Assembly (NCBI GenBank): GCA_032207245.1
Contig: CM063499.1
Span: 80,035,428 to 80,099,427 of the forward strand
Source: Pardosa pseudoannulata
Lineage: Eukaryota > Arthropoda > Arachnida > Araneae > Lycosidae
Length of the DNA stretch: 64,000 nt
Direction of reading: 5' to 3'
Under the pieces are notes generated by a model, which was not told where the DNA came from, made no database searches, and worked only from the letters and a program-made list of their open reading frames with translations. Both the position numbers and the translations under genes were made by a program. Below, piece by piece: positions 53,101-59,100 of the stretch (positions within the stretch are counted from its first letter, which is position 1; each line of letters opens with the position of its first letter).

Positions 53101-56100
53101 ATTTTGATGGTAATTGTACATTGTTCTTCCACTATAATTAATTTTAAAAAAATCTTGTTTTCATGCTGTAAAAGGGAAAAGTTTCGCAATTACTCCCCCC
53201 CCCACACCTCAAGAAAAAAAATCTTAATTTTTGTCCTTAATTTTTGTTCTGGTAAAAGAGTGAGAACCCTGGCTATCCTAGATTGTTACACATTTCTTGG
53301 TTGATTGATGTTATCAGATTTGTTATTATCATTTCAGTTTTGAAAATGTCTTATCATTTTTCTGAAATACAGTGATAAATTAAATATTATTGAAAGGAAA
53401 GATCTAAACCTAAAAAGGGTTTCTTAAAAATTTTTTTTTTATTATATTTTTTATTCCATTGGTTATTGCAATTTTCGAAAAGTCTAATCAACAAAACATA
53501 CTAAATTTACTGATTCTTTTTAAAATCCAAAAGGATTCATTTTATGAATATCTTTTGATAGATGATCTTACATACTTAGGTGCATATTAACATCTCCGTA
53601 TAATTTTAATTTACTTTTCAGGATTTTAGTTTGCATTATTCTTTAAAAAAAAAAAAAAAAAAAAAAAACAGTTTTAGTTTAGGATTTTTATTTTTCTTTA
53701 ATTTTATTTTACTGCAAAGGTGTTTAATAAAAAGTACTCATTATATGTCTATATATTTTTACAGATATTAAAATAAATATTTTGTACCTTTAATCTTTAT
53801 TTACTTTGTAATAAAAAGTAAAAATTATATGGTATTATACAGGGTTCCCTCGGTCATGAAAAGTCATTGAAAAGTGCTTAAATTTTCTTTTTGTTTTTTA
53901 AGGCCTTAAAAGTTTTTGAATTTAAGGTCTAGTGTTTGATTTTTCTTTTTCAAGTCCCTGCAAAATGTTAATTCATGTCTGCACCGGAAAATTGAGAAGG
54001 ATCGTTATTGGTAATTGTGGGCGTGTCACAGGACTCATCTTTCATGCAGTGCAAACTGCACTAGCTACTGTCGTTGGCTTAGAGGGAGGGGAGACAAGCT
54101 CAGTGTTCAATGTCATCCCGAAATAGAAATTCTTGCTTTTCATTCAATGAAAGATAAGGGCTTTGAAAGAGATTTTTTAAAGGCCCCTCCACACTATGGC
54201 CCACTGCAAGCCATTACCACCGTCTGGAGGGGATTTGTCTTATCGTGGCTGATGGTGGCAGACAATAAAATAGCCTTGGAGGATGATGGCTTCGGATGGC
54301 AGTTTTTCTCTAAAGATCAAAGGCAGCCAGATGTGCAACTAAAGTGAGCAGTAGATCCTATGGCTCATGTAGTGGATGCAACCCATGAACCATCGTTCAA
54401 GGTCATCATCAGGAAGTGGTGAACAATTGGCCATAGTGTTTAGGCTACATTAGTGTTCTTTTGCTTTTTTTTTTTTTTTTTTTGTCCCATTTTGTGTCTG
54501 GATGCCTGAGTAGCGAAGCAAAGTTTGACTTATTTTCTTTGATTGCTTATTTCTGTTTAGTTAGTGATGTCAAATATATTTTTATAAATAAAAAGTTTGT
54601 GATGCTTTACAAAGAAACTGTATATTTTTAAACCAGTATTTGTGTGCTTATAGCCCTTCCTTTTTTTACACCATTTCAAAAGCCTGATTTTTTTTTTCTG
54701 GGAGAAGAGTGAACATTATATATATAGTTCTACTGTTTGGGGAAGTTATTTTAATTTTTTTCAATTATGAACAGTGTATCAAAGAGGTGCTTGAAATTTT
54801 CAGAAGCAAAAGGTTGGGAACCATGTTATATCTATTTAGAAACCTTTTCTCTATTCTTATAGGAAGAATTTTCTATTCTCCTATAAGAATTGTCTTCATA
54901 TAACTGAATTTCCACTGTATTTGTATCATTACAGTAGTGTTTTTTATATATAACTTGTTTATATATAAAAAATATTATATACTAGTACATAGCCCATCAT
55001 ATGACGGAATCAATAAAATTTTTAATTTTCCAGAATTGTAAAATGCCCTATGAGGCATGTAAAAAAAAAATGGTTTGTTTTTTGGCTGAGAATTATCTGT
55101 TACACGCTCCATAATTTGTTTATATTTACTGACTGCATGTTGGTTGCCGACCTTAATTTATCTTGTCATATTGTATGATAGGATGGACAGCAGAGATTTT
55201 AATATTGACAGTGATTATTGGGCGGTATATATTAATGATGTCCAAAATTTCGAGAATCAATTGCAAACGGTGGGGTTATGTATTAAAAACAAACACACAA
55301 ATGAACAAATTTCTTAATTTTCAAAGATATATAACTTAAACAGTAGTTATTTATGAGGCCGTGAAGTAGACTCCTAGACTTTTATAAAAAGAATTTGTTG
55401 TTAATATCGGTGATAAAATTTTCATTGTAACAAAAAATAATCGATGATTCAATTTAAAATTATCGTATATGCACCTGATCTATTATTTAAACCAAATATA
55501 AAGGAAAATAATTTACGTAATATCTAAGTTCAGTGATAAAACTTAGATGATATTAAAATGCAGGCAATAATTAAATAATATAAAATAAGAAATGATTAAA
55601 TGAGATGGATAAAGGAATGGCGTCATAATATTAGAAAAAGAGTGTTTTTTCATCTACTTATAATGTGATAAATTGATGAATTTAATCGGCTGCTCTTAAC
55701 TGGAGAAATTAGAGTGAAAAGGGGGGGGAAGGAGGGGATTTCAAATGTTTTTGAACTCGTTTTTGACTTATCAATAATCGAAAATGGATGCTTGTATCCA
55801 TTCCAGGTCCAATCGCTTCATAAATTCATGGACAGACAGACAGATAACTTAAGCTCTCTGTCTGTTATTATATAAGGAATTACTTGTTATATTAAATATT
55901 AATATTACTTGTTTTTATATATAGCTTGTTTTATATATAACTTTCCCATCATACTCAATATGGTTTTTATTTATTTTTACTTTCCAATTCAAGGAAATTT
56001 AAGTTTTAAAATTGAAAGTAGGTAACATGTATTAATGCTTTCATTTCATTTATAACTCATACTTATTAGAATTAACATGTGGAAACAGAAAAATGCTACC

Positions 56101-59100
56101 TGATTATTTGCATATATATCTTTTATCATTTTTAACTATAGATTTTCGAGGAAAACTCCTTGCTCAAATTATTTCAAATAAACCAAGACTTCTTGAAGTT
56201 CTCTTGGAGCAGTTCAAAGTAAGCTTCAATTTTATTTTGAAATTTCAAATGTCTATCATACCTAGAAGTACCTAGAAGTACCTAGAATACTAAGGCAAAC
56301 ACTGTAGTAGAAATCCAATAATATTTAAATTTTTTAAAAATGGGCCACCTCTTGTCTGTCACAAATAAATAAAATTTTATATTATTAAATTGCAATGAGA
56401 GGAAAAGGTTACCTGCAATTCAACTATAGTGATAATTATTTTCAATTCCTTTATACTTTTACGCATAACAGCAGTTTCATTTTTAATTGAAATCCATAGA
56501 GGTATTAACCCTTTCGCGCCTACTGTCACATATACGTGCCAGCAAGAAACACATTCACTTCCCGGCCGACACACTGGCATCCCAGAGCTTTTTCTCGTTC
56601 ACCCCCAGCCGTCACATATTTGTGGCAGTGTTCTGGAACTTTTTAAAAACTAAAACTTTTGACACAAGATGGCATTGTATGTCCATATGGTTTTAGATAC
56701 ATATAGATTTGACCTTGTACTCAATATGAGAGTAGTATGATACACAAACCTGTGGTTTTTGATTATATAAACATCAGAGGAAAGGAATGTTTCCGAATGA
56801 CATGTTTTATGGCGGCTCTTTAAATTCGCACGTGGTGTTTGTTTATGTAAGCAAGGGAGTTTTATTTTTGCTAAAGCGTTGTGTATTTCGGTTCGCAGTC
56901 CAGTTTTTAGTGGAGAATTAGATCTGACAGACTTGATCTTTTTTTTTTCTCTTTTTATTGTTAGACTTTCGAAGTGTTGAAAGTGTTTAACTGAGCTTGA
57001 AATAGCTGAAATGACTCAAAATATTTCAGATTTTGATTCTGAAACAGATTAGGATAGTAGTAATAGTGACACTATAATATATTCAGATTGTTCTTTCTGT
57101 TCATATTGGATCTAATGATTGTAATGATGAGCAGGACATTTCTGACAAAGAGGATAATGATGCTTCGTTTTTTCACATTCCCGAAAAAATCCTCCAAAAC
57201 GGCAAATGAGTTACTAAGAGTGCAAGGACTGTAACGAAGGATTGTGTGTAGAATGCTGTTTTTAAAATTTTTCATACAAAAAAAATAATTTTAAATAACA
57301 TAGTATTCTGTTTTGTAACGTTAAAAGTCATTAAATAGTAAGTAAAGAATGAAAAAAAAAGGTGTAAAATATACATTCAAATAAGAAATATCTTAAGTTA
57401 ATAAAGTATCTATAAGCATATAATATAAATTGCATTCTTTTTAAATACTTTAAGCAGCATTATTGAATAACGCGTTGCTACTTCGTTAATTTCATGAAAT
57501 TAGGCTTAACAGCAAAAAACCCTCCGGCCCAGGATATTCACTCGTGAAAGTGAATGCCAGCCTCAGAGAAAAGCACACGTTTGCACTTCCTATCGCGAAA
57601 GGGTTACGGAAATTTCTTTTTCCCTAACATTATTTTTTGTTTTATATTTTCTATGAAATTTATTGTTATTTTAGTTTCGTCTTATATATAAACATGTTTT
57701 CAACCATAAGCCTTAGCGAGAATTCTATTACAAATAGACTGGCAGATAAGCATTTAGCATAATTTTTCATAATCAGTACATTACAGTTCAAAACTAAATA
57801 TAAAAAAAACTTTAAAAATGAAATTGCAATTTCATTCATTACGTCAATATTTATATTGTAATAATTTTTTTCCTTTTTAAAAATGCTATAATAAATTATA
57901 TTGATCCACTAGGTTTTTCTTATGCTTTGGTCCATTTCCAAAAGAACTGAGTTTTGATATTTTTTTATTGAAAAAAATTTGGATGTATTAAATGTAAATT
58001 TTGAAATATTTTTCAAATGCTCCTCTTTTTTTTATATAGGATCTAAAATTTAATCAGCCCACTCTTCAATTTTGTAGTCAAATTTTAAGTCAGAAAAATA
58101 TACATAGAAGAGTAAGTATTTTTTAGACATTTACTGCATTTATGATGGATGACGGTTCTAAATTTTTTGTTTGCCTTATTTCTGTATGAAAATGTTTATT
58201 AATATTCTAATCATTTGTCATATCTATTTTTTCTTTAAATTTGGTCCTTACAGAAAAAATGATTAATTCTTATGTATATTATAATTAAAGGTAAGACCAA
58301 TAATAATATCTTTAACCATCCTGGATGTTTTGGTAGTGTGTATATTTAAGTGCTGAATCAAAAGGAAAGAAACAGTTTATCTTTATTTAGGTTTAGGTGA
58401 ATTTACCCTCATTAATAAATGTGGGGAATAGAATTTTGTTTTTAATTTCTTAGATTTAACTTTTCCTAAATGCTCCATCGAAGATGAGCTGATAAAGAAA
58501 ATCAGTATTAAAAGTTATTTTAATTTTTTATTGCTTTTATTTAATTTTACTTATGTGTCAGTTGGCATTTTGTTATAAATTTTTAACTTTCTTCCTGATT
58601 AGCTAGATAGCTGAAATTTTGCTCATAGGTTTATTTCCAATGACAGTACAATATTAAATTATAAAAAGTTAGATTGAAGGAAAAAAAAAATTAGTTTATT
58701 AAATGCAAAAAGCTGTTCTTCTCTTATATGCTAGCTGTACGTGTTCTGTGGTGTGGAGCTAACTTGTGTGGGTCCACTCATGTTGATCGTATACAATAAG
58801 TTTTTCTTACTGGCTTTTATTAAAATAGTGATGAAATTTATTCTATGTGATAACATGTTCTTATCTGATAACATGTGGTTTTATTTTTCATTCCTATATA
58901 ACAAAAATTTCAATATAACAAATTAATACACTGTCTACCAATAAGTATTTGGACACCTGTGATAGAAAAGAAAAACCATCCGAACGGTAAAGGGTGACCC
59001 TTGATTCGTCGCTCCAAAGAACCCGTTTCCACTGATCTACGGTCCAATTTCAATGTGCTTTTCACCACATTAACCTAGCAGCACAGTTGGACTTTGTGAT

